From NCBI GenBank assembly GCA_964532875.1, contig CAZHIZ010000021.1:1-34106 (forward strand): DNA of 34,106 bases, read 5' to 3'. Below, one piece after another: positions 4,745 to 13,899 of this stretch. The notes under the pieces were generated by a model, which saw only the letters and a program-made list of their open reading frames with translations, had not been told where the DNA came from and did no database searches. Source of the DNA: Caldithrix sp964532875. GTDB lineage: Bacteria; Calditrichota; Calditrichia; Calditrichales; Calditrichaceae. The translations under genes and the position numbers were made by a program. Numbering within the stretch: position 1 is the first letter of the stretch; each line of letters begins with the position of its first letter.

Positions 4745-6910
4745 TTATTTTTCGCGAAGCTCCCAGACACCGTCCCAATTATCAGCAGGAGGATTTTCTT
4801 TAAAATACAAACAGCGTTGCACATAAATCTCCGAAGGACGATCGTTGGGCACAAGATACAGACAACGTTTAAATGTCGTTAACGCCTTTTCCCATTCCCG
4901 CAAGCGATAGGCAATCAAACCCTGATTAAAAGTGTCCAACATTTCCAGAAATTGGTCGGTAAAATTGGTATCCAATGTACCGATCAATTCATAAACCTGC
5001 ACCGGTTTTTCCTTGCCCTTTACACGAATCAAATCCAGTGCACGGAAAATAAAATCGCCTTTCACGGCTTCATGCGTAAAACCGCTGACCATGATATTGG
5101 TCTGATAGGCCTTATTGGCCCCTTCCAAACGCGAGCCCAAATTAACATGATCGCCGATAACCGTATAATCAAATACCGTATTGGAGCCCATGTTGCCTAC
5201 AATCACCTCTCCTGTATTTATTCCGATACGAGCGTGCAATTCCGGTTTGCCTTCCTTGCGCCATTTGTGGCGCAATTCCTTGAGCTTTTTCTGCATTTCC
5301 AGAGCTGCTGAGCATGCATCCTTAGCGTGGCTTTCGTAAAAAACCGGTACGCCGAATTCGGCCATGATGGCATCGCCCTCAAATTTATCGATGATGCCCC
5401 CGTGTTTTAAAATAATATCCGTCATGGCCGTTAAATATTCATTCAGTAAAGCAACCAATTCTTTAGGGGTCATTTTTTCCGAAAGCGTGGTAAAGCCGGC
5501 CACGTCGGAGAACAACACGGTCACGATACGTTCCTCACCACCCAAGGATAATTTTTCCGGGTGATTGATAATTTCCTGAATTACCTTTTCCGGCACATAA
5601 TGCGCAAAAACGCCCCGCAACATTTTTTTCTCTCGCTGGGTCAGCCAATAATCATAAGAAATTTGACTGACAAAAGTGAGAAGCACAACCAATGTCGGTA
5701 TTACCAGCGGGATGAGCAAATTATTGTGGTCGAATAATACAAAACCGAGCACCACGTAAGCCCCGAGCAAAACAGCCGTAAAAATAAGGCTGAGCAACGT
5801 ATGCAGTCGTTTGATTATGAGTAATACAAAAAACGCCAGAATAATATTGAATAAAAGCAAAACCCAGGGTGAAACTTCGCGAATGAAATTCCGGTCCAGC
5901 ACGGTTTGCAGGGCATTGGCGTGAACTTCCACTCCGGGCATCTCAACGCGGGCCTGGTGGGAACTGTCGGCCTCTTGGGCTAAAAACGGTGTGGGGAAAT
6001 TATCGTGCAATTCGCTCATGGTCGAGCCGATCAGAACGATTTTGTCTTTCAGTTTTCCCGAATACAGCAAACCGGGCGGGATGCCCAAACTGGAATCACC
6101 CGGATCGTCAAAGGCATCGATATCGTATTCGTCCACCAAATCGACTTCCTGATCGTCCAGCACATTATCGAACGAATAATAGGGAAAGGAGAACGGTGGA
6201 CCGTAAAAATTAATCAGCATGCTGTGCGCATCGTATTTTGGAATTCGTTCTTTGCCCAGCCCAAAATAACGGCTGTTTTCTCTCAAAGACACAGACAAAC
6301 CGGGCTCTTTTTCTTCTTTGTAGATTTTTAGAATTTCTGCAGCGAATGAGGCTAAAAGGGTATCTCGTAAAGGCACCAAAAACGGATAACGACGATAGAA
6401 ACCGTCAACATCCGCTTCCAGGGTCACCAACCCCCAATGCGTGCCGGGCTGCAAAAATTTTTCGTACGGCGGAAGAATTTCCATTGTGGAATAACGGCCG
6501 CTGACCTGGCGAATTTTCCCGGCTAACACAATATTGTCGTAGCGGCTTAAGGTATGGGCTAACGAATCGTCAAATTTGGGATTGTAATGGTCCGGCTGAT
6601 CAAAGATAACGTCGATTCCGATGGCTGCCACACCGGCTTTTTCCAAATTTTCCACCACATGGGCAAAATAGGATCGCGGCCAGGGCCAACGCGCCGGAGT
6701 GGAAAGATCGGATTGATTATCGATGGCCAGAATAACTACCGGAGACTTATTCAGAGCCAAACTGCCGCGCATTTGAAAGCGCAAATCCAATAACTTTAAT
6801 TCGAACGACTGAAATAAGGAAGTAACCCCCAGGAGATAGGCTCCCAAAAGAGAACTGATGAGCAACAAAGAAATAATGCTCTTGCGCGCTTGCGGTTTGT
6901 TAAATTTCAT
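4745..6910 (-). CDS. CHASE2-domain class III adenylate/guanylate cyclase
   Basis: Membrane sensor that makes a cyclic nucleotide (721 residues). One N-terminal membrane helix (about 13-30) is followed by a CHASE2 domain outside the membrane (about 36-340), three clustered helices (about 348-425), a class III cyclase domain (about 460-640) and a C-terminal TPR-like tail ending near WELREK. Catalytic features seen: VLFSDVAGFT (first metal Asp), KFEGDAIMAEFG (adenine-type Lys and second metal Asp), and DYTVIGDHVNLGSRLE (purine-site Asp/Thr and transition-state Asn and Arg). The Lys and Asp/Thr pair favours ATP, so cAMP is the likelier product. It is the last gene of a four-gene cassette, 12 bp after the outer-membrane protein gene. 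The ligand sensed by CHASE2 is unknown for the family. Confidence 0.93.
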   Translation of the reverse strand: MKFNKPQARKSIISLLLISSLLGAYLLGVTSLFQSFELKLLDLRFQMRGSLALNKSPVVILAIDNQSDLSTPARWPWPRSYFAHVVENLEKAGVAAIGIDVIFDQPDHYNPKFDDSLAHTLSRYDNIVLAGKIRQVSGRYSTMEILPPYEKFLQPGTHWGLVTLEADVDGFYRRYPFLVPLRDTLLASFAAEILKIYKEEKEPGLSVSLRENSRYFGLGKERIPKYDAHSMLINFYGPPFSFPYYSFDNVLDDQEVDLVDEYDIDAFDDPGDSSLGIPPGLLYSGKLKDKIVLIGSTMSELHDNFPTPFLAQEADSSHQARVEMPGVEVHANALQTVLDRNFIREVSPWVLLLFNIILAFFVLLIIKRLHTLLSLIFTAVLLGAYVVLGFVLFDHNNLLIPLVIPTLVVLLTFVSQISYDYWLTQREKKMLRGVFAHYVPEKVIQEIINHPEKLSLGGEERIVTVLFSDVAGFTTLSEKMTPKELVALLNEYLTAMTDIILKHGGIIDKFEGDAIMAEFGVPVFYESHAKDACSAALEMQKKLKELRHKWRKEGKPELHARIGINTGEVIVGNMGSNTVFDYTVIGDHVNLGSRLEGANKAYQTNIMVSGFTHEAVKGDFIFRALDLIRVKGKEKPVQVYELIGTLDTNFTDQFLEMLDTFNQGLIAYRLREWEKALTTFKRCLYLVPNDRPSEIYVQRCLYFKENPPADNWDGVWELREK

Positions 6911-6922
6911 ATCCGACTTTTG

Positions 6923-9280
6923 TTAAAAATACATATTGTAGCGTGTACTTAAAATCGAATCGTTGCGTTGGCCCGTCTTAAAATCATACGAAATAAAATC
7001 ATAACGTAAACTTAACGTGCCGATTTTCGACGAAATCCAGGATAGCCCGACGGTGTAATTCTTACGTTGATAAGTGCTGCCCAAAGTTGAATTTTTTATT
7101 TTCTGCATGGTTCCGTTCACGAACGGCCTTAACTGACTGTCAAAAACAAAGTTGCGAAATAAATATTCCACACCGAACGAATAGCGGCGAATGTCCGTGG
7201 ATTGTTTATTAAGCCCTGTGCCGAAGTCCGTTGCGCTGGTGGCATAAGCAAAGCGTGAGGTCAGGGGGAAGGCAAATTTATTACGCATGCCCACGGAGAT
7301 CAGATTGTATTGATTCTGTGAGATCTTAAATTTATCGTCCCTTAAAAAATGATTAGCACTTATCGACAGGGTATTGCGCATCAATCCCGTGGTGAAATCG
7401 TAACTACTGGTCAAACCGATGGATTGCGTAACATTATTTTCCGGGAAAAGAAGGGAATCCGTGGGCAACACATCGTTTTTACGATCGTAATTCACGTAAT
7501 TCAGCGATACGGAAGGTAAATTTCTCTGGGGGATTAAAGCCAGGGTAATGCCGAAATCCTTATTTCTGGTTTTGGCCTTTCCATGAGATCGATTGGTTTC
7601 GTACATATTGAAAAAGAGATTCATGAACATACGATTGTTCAACAGCCGTAAATAATCGTTGGCAAAAAATCCTTGTAAATCCTTCAGTAAATAAGGATTA
7701 CCCGGCGTCGAATAATCGGCATCGATCCGTTTATATGAAAGTCTTAACATTTGATTGAAATAATTGAACTGGGCATCGACCTGCAAAGCCAAAGAAGGCA
7801 GGGGAGCTAAACCCGGAGAGATGCTAATGAATCCCGGCTTGGTCAGCACATCCACAATGCGCCTGGCCATTTTGCGATCCGATCCCTCCAACTGCAGGTC
7901 ATTGGCCAGGGTGTCAAAATCCACCGTACTACTGGCATCTTCGTTCTTAATGCTGGCCTGAGCGCTTCCGTGCAACAGAATGCGCCGTCCGTGCATATTC
8001 AAATCGAATGTCGTGCCTAAAACCAGATACTCTTTGGGATTCGGGCCGTATTGAATGGAATGGGGATCGTCCTTGGCATTAATGAGATTAAGCCCCCAGC
8101 TAAAATGCTTTCCGAAATTGAATTGCGGATGAACACTTAAAAAATTCTGACGATAGACCCCGCGCCGCAAGGGAATCGTACTGCTGGAATCCCGTGGCGG
8201 CAAGCCTTCGATGGCACGAACGGATTGTCCTTTGGTAACATCTAAATTAAAAAATCGCGTGTACAGGCCGATGCGGCCACCGCGGATACGCCGCCCTTGC
8301 AAAACCAACGGATCGTATTCGGGTGCCACATCACCGCCCCAGATGTACAAAAAATAACGATAAGAAAAATTGTATTTAAAACGCAGGGAATACACATTGA
8401 GTGGCTGCCGTTCTTTGGACTCGTTGGTTGTTAACAACAAGCGCGTATCCAATTCGAATTTTTTGTAATTCATATTCAGCCGCAATCCGCCGCGCGTATA
8501 ATTAAAATTGGCCGTACTCAATTGTTGAACACGATTGTCCACAAAAAATGAGCCCCGGGTAGTAAATGCTTTGTGCACCGAGGGAATATCGCTTACGCGG
8601 AAACGTACTTGCCGCTCTCCGATTAAAATGCCATCCGGGTTGTAAACCTTAAAACGAGCCGTGTGAAAACCGCTGCGAATACTGTGCGGAATATAGGTAG
8701 CCACATGCCCTTCACGCACCAGCTTTTCGCTGCGATCGATGCCGTCTAAAGAGAAACGAAATTTTAAGTTCTTGGGATTGGCAATGGAATAGGGCACGGA
8801 AAAGGAAATAAAAACATCATCGGGATTCAGCGTTTCATCTTCTTGCGGAGCCAACAAATTAATTTCGATTTTCTTTAGGGTCTTTACGGCGCGGGTATTT
8901 TCGGGAATGACATCCACTTCGAACAAATGGCCGTATGGCGCTCCGGCGGGCAAAGTGGCCGCCTCTCCGGAGGCCGTCTCCATGGCAAAATAATATTGTA
9001 CCTTCCCCGGGTGTAAAAACTTTTTGGGAATATTCGCTACATACACGAAACCCTCATCTTTAAGGGGCATGGCATGAAAATCGAATTGCCCTGCCATGCG
9101 ATAGTACAATAGGGGCGGTTGTCCCATGGCGGTCACATCAAACGCCTTAAGCTCGATATGCAAATTTTCCCCTTGATACACTGCCGAGGGAACATCGTGA
9201 TAAAAATTAACCGCCTTTACGGAAGCAAAGGACAGCATTAAAAAAATTAAGATTAAATCGACAAACACGCTTCGTTTCAT
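6923..9280 (-). CDS. Large outer-membrane beta-barrel protein of unknown function
   Basis: 785 residues. An N-terminal signal peptide (hydrophobic core LILIFLMLSFASVKA) is followed by a periplasmic region (about 25-235) of probable beta-sandwich domains (Ig or Fn3-like spacing, for example AGQFDFHAMPLKDEGFVYVANIP). About 550 residues of alternating amphipathic strands follow, rich in Tyr, Phe, Asn and Arg (for example RYFLYIWGGDV, NMYF at the end). The last residue is Phe, the usual C-terminal signal for BAM-dependent barrel assembly. I do not recognise the family. It is translated 9 bp after the FecR-domain gene and 12 bp before the CHASE2 cyclase gene, so it probably works with them, perhaps as the surface part of a sensing system. 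That role is inference. Confidence 0.75.
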   Translation of the reverse strand: MKRSVFVDLILIFLMLSFASVKAVNFYHDVPSAVYQGENLHIELKAFDVTAMGQPPLLYYRMAGQFDFHAMPLKDEGFVYVANIPKKFLHPGKVQYYFAMETASGEAATLPAGAPYGHLFEVDVIPENTRAVKTLKKIEINLLAPQEDETLNPDDVFISFSVPYSIANPKNLKFRFSLDGIDRSEKLVREGHVATYIPHSIRSGFHTARFKVYNPDGILIGERQVRFRVSDIPSVHKAFTTRGSFFVDNRVQQLSTANFNYTRGGLRLNMNYKKFELDTRLLLTTNESKERQPLNVYSLRFKYNFSYRYFLYIWGGDVAPEYDPLVLQGRRIRGGRIGLYTRFFNLDVTKGQSVRAIEGLPPRDSSSTIPLRRGVYRQNFLSVHPQFNFGKHFSWGLNLINAKDDPHSIQYGPNPKEYLVLGTTFDLNMHGRRILLHGSAQASIKNEDASSTVDFDTLANDLQLEGSDRKMARRIVDVLTKPGFISISPGLAPLPSLALQVDAQFNYFNQMLRLSYKRIDADYSTPGNPYLLKDLQGFFANDYLRLLNNRMFMNLFFNMYETNRSHGKAKTRNKDFGITLALIPQRNLPSVSLNYVNYDRKNDVLPTDSLLFPENNVTQSIGLTSSYDFTTGLMRNTLSISANHFLRDDKFKISQNQYNLISVGMRNKFAFPLTSRFAYATSATDFGTGLNKQSTDIRRYSFGVEYLFRNFVFDSQLRPFVNGTMQKIKNSTLGSTYQRKNYTVGLSWISSKIGTLSLRYDFISYDFKTGQRNDSILSTRYNMYF

Positions 9281-9289
9281 GGTAGCTCG

Positions 9290-9979
9290 TTATTTATTGT
9301 TTTTACGAATTTTAAATTTTAATGACTTAATATTTCCGTTGGCATCTTCAAATTCAAGATCAAATTCATCGAGCGATTGTTCCGCACTTTCCAGAACGGG
9401 TTTTTCACCCTTGCGGGTTTTGCGTACAATGGGCTTGGCTCCTGCCGAACGCACAAAACCGGTCATGCCCGCTTTCAGTAAGGCCACTCCATTGGCATTG
9501 GCGATTTCGACCACGCCTTCTTCACCGTAATAGTAAGTTGCCCCTTTGAAAAGCTGTTTGGTCCAAAAAGCCGTCCCCTTAACCGAAGCGACGGAAGTGG
9601 GTGTCGTTACCTTAAATCCGCCCTTGTTGCGGAAAATTTTACTAAATATGGTGCCTACTTTTAAATACACGTTTTTGGCCAGGTTTCGCTTAACACGTTT
9701 CCCATCAAAACGGCACAACGATTTGGCCTGAATGCGCACCACGCCCCCATTGTCAACAAAGCGCACAATGGCAAAACTTTTGGCTTTGGTAAAAATACTC
9801 TGGCCTGGTAAAATACGGGAGCCGCGTTTAACAGGCCTTCCCTTCTTGCTCCCTTTTTGCAACAAGAATACCTTCCCGCGGGCCTTGATGACCACGGCCA
9901 CCGGCTCCACGGCCGCCTGCATTAATGAAATCGAAAGTAAAACAACCAACACGATTAGCACGGTACTTTTTCGCATCAT
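9290..9979 (-). CDS. Secreted FecR-domain protein
   Basis: 229 residues: a signal peptide (VLIVLVVLLSISLMQAA), then a FecR domain spanning about residues 30-170. Its core is visible as VTTPTSVASVKGTAFW followed by TYYYGEEGVVEI, the characteristic TP...GT.F...V..G.V pattern. The C-terminal about 55 residues are charged, with acidic and then Lys-rich stretches. Unlike the classic FecR sigma regulator, there is no N-terminal cytoplasmic anti-sigma segment and no sigma gene beside it, so it is probably a periplasmic binding or scaffold protein. Two adjacent Met codons (9979 and 9976) are possible starts. FecR domains next to CHASE2 proteins are a recurrent arrangement as far as I recall, which supports a joint function with the cyclase two genes downstream. 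Confidence 0.85.
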   Translation of the reverse strand: MMRKSTVLIVLVVLLSISLMQAAVEPVAVVIKARGKVFLLQKGSKKGRPVKRGSRILPGQSIFTKAKSFAIVRFVDNGGVVRIQAKSLCRFDGKRVKRNLAKNVYLKVGTIFSKIFRNKGGFKVTTPTSVASVKGTAFWTKQLFKGATYYYGEEGVVEIANANGVALLKAGMTGFVRSAGAKPIVRKTRKGEKPVLESAEQSLDEFDLEFEDANGNIKSLKFKIRKNNK

Positions 9980-9986
9980 ATCGGCC

Positions 9987-11120
9987 TCATCTTTCTACGG
10001 AGGGCGGAATAAAATCAACGATCTTAAACGATTGCCCCTTATACCGATTTAAAATTTCGTACAACTGATTTAAAGTGATCGTCTGGCCGTTCACACGAAT
10101 TCGTTTTAAGCGGTACCCTTCCAGACTGGCCCGTACTTCATCGATGCGCGGGCCTAAAATCTCGGCTAAAAAGCGTAAAATATCTTCGCGTACAATTTGG
10201 TTTTGCACATCGGCCGACTGTTCCGGATTCACCAGAGAAAATTCCCATACTTCACTATCCTGCGTTTCCTCACCCGAGGATGTTTCGCTAAACATGCGCA
10301 CCATCCAATAATAGGTTTTACCGAATTCCAAAGGGATGGCATTGGCGGCCGACTGAGGGTATTGCACGGACAGTTTGTTAAGACGCTCCGAGGCCCAATT
10401 AGGCTGACTATTGATAATATCGTCGAAGGTTTGCATCATGTCTTTTTTTTCGAAAACAAACAAGCGATAGGTTGTACCGTTACCACTCCACTGAAAAACC
10501 GGATATTGCGTAAATACCTGGGCCGTCATGCCGTTGCCTGCCGGAACGCCGGGCGCAATCAATTGCACATAGCCGGGGTTGGTCGCCCTTAACAAAATCT
10601 TTTCACCTCGCCCCACCACAGGTTGCTGCACGCTTCGAATCCGTAATTCCACCAAAATTTTGTAAACGCCTACAGGCAATTTGCCCGAGCGTAAAATATC
10701 ATCCCGCAAAGCATTGGAAACATCGGAAAGATTCACTTCGTGAAAATAGGCGATTTGTCCCTGACCGAAATCGAATCCCGAAGACAAATCCCGATTGGTA
10801 AACGTTTTTTCCGTAAATGCGGCCGGCACGGTAAACGGTTCCGAAGTGGCCGTAACAACGGGTTCGTTATTGCGTGTCAACTCAAAATAAAAATAACAAT
10901 TTTTGAATTCCCCGGGCGCATTTTTGCGTACGGTAATGGCAAATATGTCGTCGGCCGTGTCAAAATTCTGCAAATCAATATCCGCCAGATACAAAGCATC
11001 CAGTTTTTTAGGAGAAAGCAGGTCGATGCCGATGGTGAAATCGTTCGGGGTCTGTCCCTGAGAAATAGCGGTAAAGCCTAAATAAAAAATAACCATTAAT
11101 AAAACGGATATGGATTTCAC
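9987..11120 (-). CDS. Exported protein of unknown function, first gene of the CHASE2 cassette
   Basis: 377 residues. An N-terminal signal peptide (MKSISVLLMVIFYLGFTAIS) ends near QGQTPNDF. Then comes a beta-rich region (about 25-190), and a segment with VFTQYPVFQWSGNGTTYRLFVFEK and GKTYYWMVRMFS (about 205-290), which has the look of a fibronectin III-like domain. The C-terminal helical part (about 300-377) includes RFLAEILGPRIDEVRASLEGY. I do not recognise the family. The stop is 7 bp before the FecR-domain start, and a promoter-like sequence lies upstream at 11240-11267, so this is probably the leading gene of the four-gene unit. A periplasmic or cell-surface location is likely. Function cannot be named from sequence. 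Confidence 0.72.
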   Translation of the reverse strand: MKSISVLLMVIFYLGFTAISQGQTPNDFTIGIDLLSPKKLDALYLADIDLQNFDTADDIFAITVRKNAPGEFKNCYFYFELTRNNEPVVTATSEPFTVPAAFTEKTFTNRDLSSGFDFGQGQIAYFHEVNLSDVSNALRDDILRSGKLPVGVYKILVELRIRSVQQPVVGRGEKILLRATNPGYVQLIAPGVPAGNGMTAQVFTQYPVFQWSGNGTTYRLFVFEKKDMMQTFDDIINSQPNWASERLNKLSVQYPQSAANAIPLEFGKTYYWMVRMFSETSSGEETQDSEVWEFSLVNPEQSADVQNQIVREDILRFLAEILGPRIDEVRASLEGYRLKRIRVNGQTITLNQLYEILNRYKGQSFKIVDFIPPSVER

Positions 11121-11239
11121 AATGAACTCCGTTCATTTAAATACGATCGAATTTAATGCTGCATCAAAGAAAAGGAGAGCGATCCCACACATTAAATAGT
11201 CTAAGAAAAATAGCCGGCAATCGCTCGAACATTAAGTTA

Positions 11240-11267
11240 AACATAAGGGAAATTTTAATAAGATCAA
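11240..11267 (-). promoter_or_regulatory. Candidate promoter for the FecR/CHASE2 cassette, with overlapping palindrome
   Basis: On the minus strand: TTGATC (11262-11267), a 16-bp spacer and TATGTT (11240-11245). A 7-bp inverted repeat AATAAGA (11257-11263) / TCTTATT (11269-11275) overlaps the -35 region and could be an operator. It lies in the 178-bp space after the purine nucleoside phosphorylase gene. Confidence 0.3.
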
Positions 11268-11298
11268 GTCTTATTGTCTTTTATTTCGCTTTCCGGCT

Positions 11299-12132
11299 TC
11301 ATTTGGTGATGTTAAACAAGGGAACCGACTCAATAATACCGCTAACCAGCTCCGTAAATTGGCGATTAACCCGATTCGCCGTCTCGGTCACTTCGTCGTG
11401 CGTGAGTTTTCGGGGCAAAATACCGGTGGCATAGTTGGTAATGCAAGAAATGCCGATCACCTTCATGCCGGCATGAGCCGCGGCAATCACTTCCGGCACG
11501 GTGGACATGCTGACCGCATCTCCGCCGAAACGCCGAATCATTTTGATTTCTGCAGCGGTTTCATACGACGGGCCGCTGCTAACCCACAATACTCCCCGTT
11601 TAAGGGCCACGCCGCGTTCCAGGGCAATGCGATCCACCAAATCGAAATATTCGCGGGTGTACACATTGGACATATCCGGAAAGCGTGGTTCCCCGAATTC
11701 CAATGGGCCGCGCAAGGGATTCTGAAAGAGAAAATTTACCTGATCGGTAATTAACATTAAACTGCCGGGCGGAACCCGTAAATTGGTGGAACCGGAAGCA
11801 TTGGTAACCAAAAGTAAAGGAATATCAAGCTGCTGCATTATGCGCACGACAAAAGTCGTTTGCTCGATAGGATAGCCCTCGTAAAAGTGTGTTCTCCCCT
11901 GAACAGCCATGACGGAGATGCCCTTATGCTTGCCGAAGACCAGCGCCCCGACATGTCCCTGCACCGTGGAACGGGGATAATGCGGAATGTCGGCCGTGGG
12001 AATGACCGTACGATCATCCAATGTATCGGCAAACGGCCCCAGGCCGCTTCCCAGAATAATGGCGATTTGAGGCTGCATGTCCGTAAAGCGACGGACAAAG
12101 TTCACTGCTTCTGCAACTTGCGCTTTATTCAT
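11299..12132 (-). CDS. Purine nucleoside phosphorylase (trimeric type)
   Basis: Cleaves purine nucleosides with phosphate to the free base and ribose-1-phosphate, in the cytosol. 277 residues, normal for the trimeric PNP family. Motifs seen: LGSGLGPFAD (phosphate-binding loop), GHVGALVFG and QGRTHFYEGY, NASGS, SSGPSYETAAEIKMIRRFGG and GISCITNYATG (base-recognition Asn). The start is set at the ATG at 12132 (MNKAQVAEAV), which fits the family N-terminus and leaves 14 bp after the sppA stop. A longer frame to 12198 would overlap sppA and adds unlikely residues. It is the last gene of the nucleoside-salvage run, downstream of nupC and sppA. Confidence 0.93.
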   Translation of the reverse strand: MNKAQVAEAVNFVRRFTDMQPQIAIILGSGLGPFADTLDDRTVIPTADIPHYPRSTVQGHVGALVFGKHKGISVMAVQGRTHFYEGYPIEQTTFVVRIMQQLDIPLLLVTNASGSTNLRVPPGSLMLITDQVNFLFQNPLRGPLEFGEPRFPDMSNVYTREYFDLVDRIALERGVALKRGVLWVSSGPSYETAAEIKMIRRFGGDAVSMSTVPEVIAAAHAGMKVIGISCITNYATGILPRKLTHDEVTETANRVNRQFTELVSGIIESVPLFNITK

Positions 12133-12146
12133 TTTTTTACCCGATT

Positions 12147-13883
12147 TTATTTGAATTCCAGACGAAAGGGCATAAGCATCAACGGCTTGTTTTGCCACTT
12201 TATCAGTACATTCCGAACTCTGCTAAACGCTTCGGCCAACCCGTGATGACGTCCGTAACCGATCCATACGCCCATACTACCCAAAAGTTCATTCATCAAT
12301 GATTTTTTACGCGGATAATTGATCAAACGAACGGATTCGGCCCGAGGAATCCCGGCCATTTTCTTGGCCATATCCAAAGCGGTGTACAACGTACCCAAGG
12401 TATCCACTAATCCGTTATGAAACGCTTGCAATCCCGTCCACACATGGCCCTGGGCCAACGAATCCGTTGCCCGATACGATTTTTGGCGAGCCTCGGCTAC
12501 CTTGCTGACAAAGCCGTGGTAAAATTCGTGGAGAATTTTCAGGATAATGGCCTTTTCCTCTTTGTCCCATGATTGAGCAGAAGAAAAAAATCCGGCATGT
12601 TTTCCTTTCTGCACGGCATCCACATTCAGCCCCAATTTATCGTACGTACCGCCGAAGGTAAATTTCCCGGCAAAAATACCGATCGATCCCACCAGGCTGT
12701 TCGGCTCGGCCACGATCTTATTCGCCGCTACCGCCATGTAATAACCTCCCGAAGCTCCCAAATCAGAAACGGAAACGATCACCGGTTTCTTTTTCCTGGC
12801 CTCCGTAATGGCCTGCCACAATGCGGCAGAAGGCAGCGAAGCGCCGCCGGGGCTGTCGATGCGCAGAATGATGGCTTTTACGGAACGCGCTTTGGCCGCC
12901 TTCTTAATATCATCGATTATGGTTTTGGCGCCCAACATTTTACCGAACAAGGGGTTTTGCCCTTCGCCGCCGCCGTAAATTGTACCCACGCAATTGATAA
13001 CCGCAATGCGTCGTTTATTGCGAATGTGCAGAGAACTGGCCGGAACCTGCGCATAATCGATTGCGGAAACTTCCCGTAACTTGATGCGATCTTTTTGTAA
13101 TTTCTTTTTCAATTGGGAATAAAATACATTGCCGTCCACCAGTCCCAGGGTTTTTGCTTCCCTGCCGCTGAACCCGGTTTGACGATTGATGATACGATCC
13201 ACTTGTTCGGCCGTAAGGCCGCGGTTTTTAGCAATAGTCGTAACGATATCGTCATAATATTGGTTAATGATATCCTTTAAAACCTGTTTTTGAAAGGGAG
13301 ACATGGCATTCCGTGTGTAGGCATCGGGGGCATTTTTGTATTTACCCACATGTAAAAATTCGGCATTCACCCCGATCTTGTGAAAGAAGTCTTTGTAAAA
13401 GGTAACCTCACTGCGTACGCCGGTTAAGAATATGTCCGCCTCAGCCGGCATAAAGACCGAATCACAAGCGCTGGCCAGATAATAATCGCGCGTAAAGGAC
13501 ATATCCGAACCAAGATAGGCATAAATCTTTTTGCCGCTCTGGCGGAACTTACGGATCATGGCCGCCAGTTCCTGCAGTTTGCCGAACCCGATACCAAGCG
13601 AGGCCGGACGAATGACCACGGCTTCGATTCGATCATCCACCGCCGCTTTTTCCAGATCGTCACGCACTTTGCGCATATCCAGCCGCGTTCTTCCCAAAGC
13701 TTCCTCAATGGGATCCGGCGCAATGTACTCCGGAACATCTCCCTGTAAATCCATTTCCAAAAGCGCATGATCGGGAATATGCACCGAGGTTTGGGCCAAC
13801 GAACTTAAAATCAAAAACAAGCCGACAAAAATCAGACCGAGACTGATGAAAACAGCTAAAAAAACTTGCAAAAAGGTCTTCAT
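12147..13883 (-). CDS. sppA: Signal peptide peptidase SppA (67K type)
   Basis: Membrane-anchored serine protease that degrades cleaved signal peptides on the periplasmic side. 578 residues, the long two-domain form. An N-terminal membrane helix (about 5-29) is followed by an N-terminal SppA domain carrying the general-base Lys in HVGKYKNA (Lys183). The C-terminal domain carries the nucleophile in SDLGASGGYYM (Ser378), with RIDSPGGASLPS upstream. The Ser/Lys arrangement matches the E. coli enzyme as known. It starts 16 bp after nupC and ends 14 bp before the phosphorylase gene, so it is embedded in a nucleoside-salvage operon without an obvious functional link. Confidence 0.95.
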   Translation of the reverse strand: MKTFLQVFLAVFISLGLIFVGLFLILSSLAQTSVHIPDHALLEMDLQGDVPEYIAPDPIEEALGRTRLDMRKVRDDLEKAAVDDRIEAVVIRPASLGIGFGKLQELAAMIRKFRQSGKKIYAYLGSDMSFTRDYYLASACDSVFMPAEADIFLTGVRSEVTFYKDFFHKIGVNAEFLHVGKYKNAPDAYTRNAMSPFQKQVLKDIINQYYDDIVTTIAKNRGLTAEQVDRIINRQTGFSGREAKTLGLVDGNVFYSQLKKKLQKDRIKLREVSAIDYAQVPASSLHIRNKRRIAVINCVGTIYGGGEGQNPLFGKMLGAKTIIDDIKKAAKARSVKAIILRIDSPGGASLPSAALWQAITEARKKKPVIVSVSDLGASGGYYMAVAANKIVAEPNSLVGSIGIFAGKFTFGGTYDKLGLNVDAVQKGKHAGFFSSAQSWDKEEKAIILKILHEFYHGFVSKVAEARQKSYRATDSLAQGHVWTGLQAFHNGLVDTLGTLYTALDMAKKMAGIPRAESVRLINYPRKKSLMNELLGSMGVWIGYGRHHGLAEAFSRVRNVLIKWQNKPLMLMPFRLEFK

Positions 13884-13899
13884 GACATTTCTCTTATTT

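Noticed and set aside
4173..4882. Several frames running through the N gap and the palindromes
   Set aside because: They exist only because N does not create stops, and they repeat the duplicated 55 bp.
12133..12198. Upstream extension of the purine nucleoside phosphorylase frame
   Set aside because: It overlaps the sppA end, lacks a ribosome site and does not fit the family N-terminus; the start at 12132 does.
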